This document shows, piece after piece, positions 49,882 to 49,911 of a DNA stretch of 49,911 nt. Each line of letters starts with the position of its first letter. Within the stretch, counting starts at the first letter, position 1. Below the pieces are notes generated by a model. That model saw nothing but the letters and a program-made list of their open reading frames with translations. It searched no databases and was not told the origin of the DNA. The DNA comes from an uncultured Eubacteriales bacterium (GTDB lineage: Bacteria; Bacillota; Clostridia; Oscillospirales; Oscillospiraceae), in NCBI GenBank assembly GCA_900544295.1, contig UQUO01000013.1, forward strand, positions 1 to 49,911, read 5' to 3'. Position numbers and translations under genes: made by a program.

Positions 49882-49911
49882 TGGTGGCGCCCCCGTGAGG
49901 TTTCGGGACCC

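Overview
The window looks like chromosomal core DNA of a GC-rich, anaerobic, endospore-forming Clostridia member, most likely Oscillospiraceae-like (Oscillibacter/Intestinimonas/Flavonifractor relatives); that placement is inferred from gene content and style, not from a marker search. Support comes from SigA-type -35/-10 promoters, strong GGAGG ribosome sites, spmA-spmB (sporulation), AbrB, addB-addA, a short-form HisG with HisZ, a pyruvate:ferredoxin oxidoreductase and a butyryl/4-hydroxybutyryl-type CoA-transferase. Coding DNA is GC-rich yet uses many ATA isoleucine codons. Non-ATG starts are frequent (gntR, cls, fakA, dnaG, MATE, addB, hisG). No rRNA, tRNA, CRISPR array, transposase or integrase was seen.

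Layout. 1-2078: a dispersed repeat, then a GntR/YtrA-type regulator with an ABC ATPase and permease behind a promoter that overlaps a 12-bp inverted-repeat operator. 2086-5104: cardiolipin synthase and, divergently, a CoA-transferase. 5150-7175: asp23-like gene and fakA (yloU-yloV). 7486-11106: pyruvate:ferredoxin oxidoreductase. 11185-11358: second copy of the repeat. 11463-15452: dgt-dnaG-rpoD (macromolecular synthesis operon). 15519-16154: yigZ. 16262-20367: hyuA-hyuB-cupin operon. 20466-22165: MATE exporter and a 69-residue protein. 22313-29129: addB-addA. 29077-30483: an ImmR/ImmA-like regulator-protease pair divergent from two small Cys-rich genes. 30555-31364: murI. 31491-38878: complete his operon, hisZ-G-D-C-B-H-A-F-IE, mostly with overlapping stop/start codons. 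38952-40449: abrB and spmA-spmB. 40478-40609: a probable small RNA. 40659-41597: ribU with an FMN riboswitch. 41656-44406: SLOG protein, DUF1934 protein and argS. 44478-49726: ABC-F protein with an attenuator, GH31 glycosidase and two sugar ABC permeases.

How parts work together. PFOR makes acetyl-CoA and reduced ferredoxin, and the CoA-transferase could close a butyrate-type fermentation. The sugar permeases and GH31 enzyme form an uptake-and-hydrolysis operon whose binding protein probably lies beyond the right edge. The ABC-F gene directly downstream has its own promoter, a three-codon upstream ORF and a terminator ending one base before its start codon, the layout of antibiotic-responsive attenuation.

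The most novel-looking items are the ImmR/ImmA cassette with its GYACAA-N4-TTGTRC operators, the CU-rich small RNA downstream of spmB, the ABC-F attenuator, and a dispersed repeat whose two copies differ by a compensatory base-pair change in a 13-bp stem.
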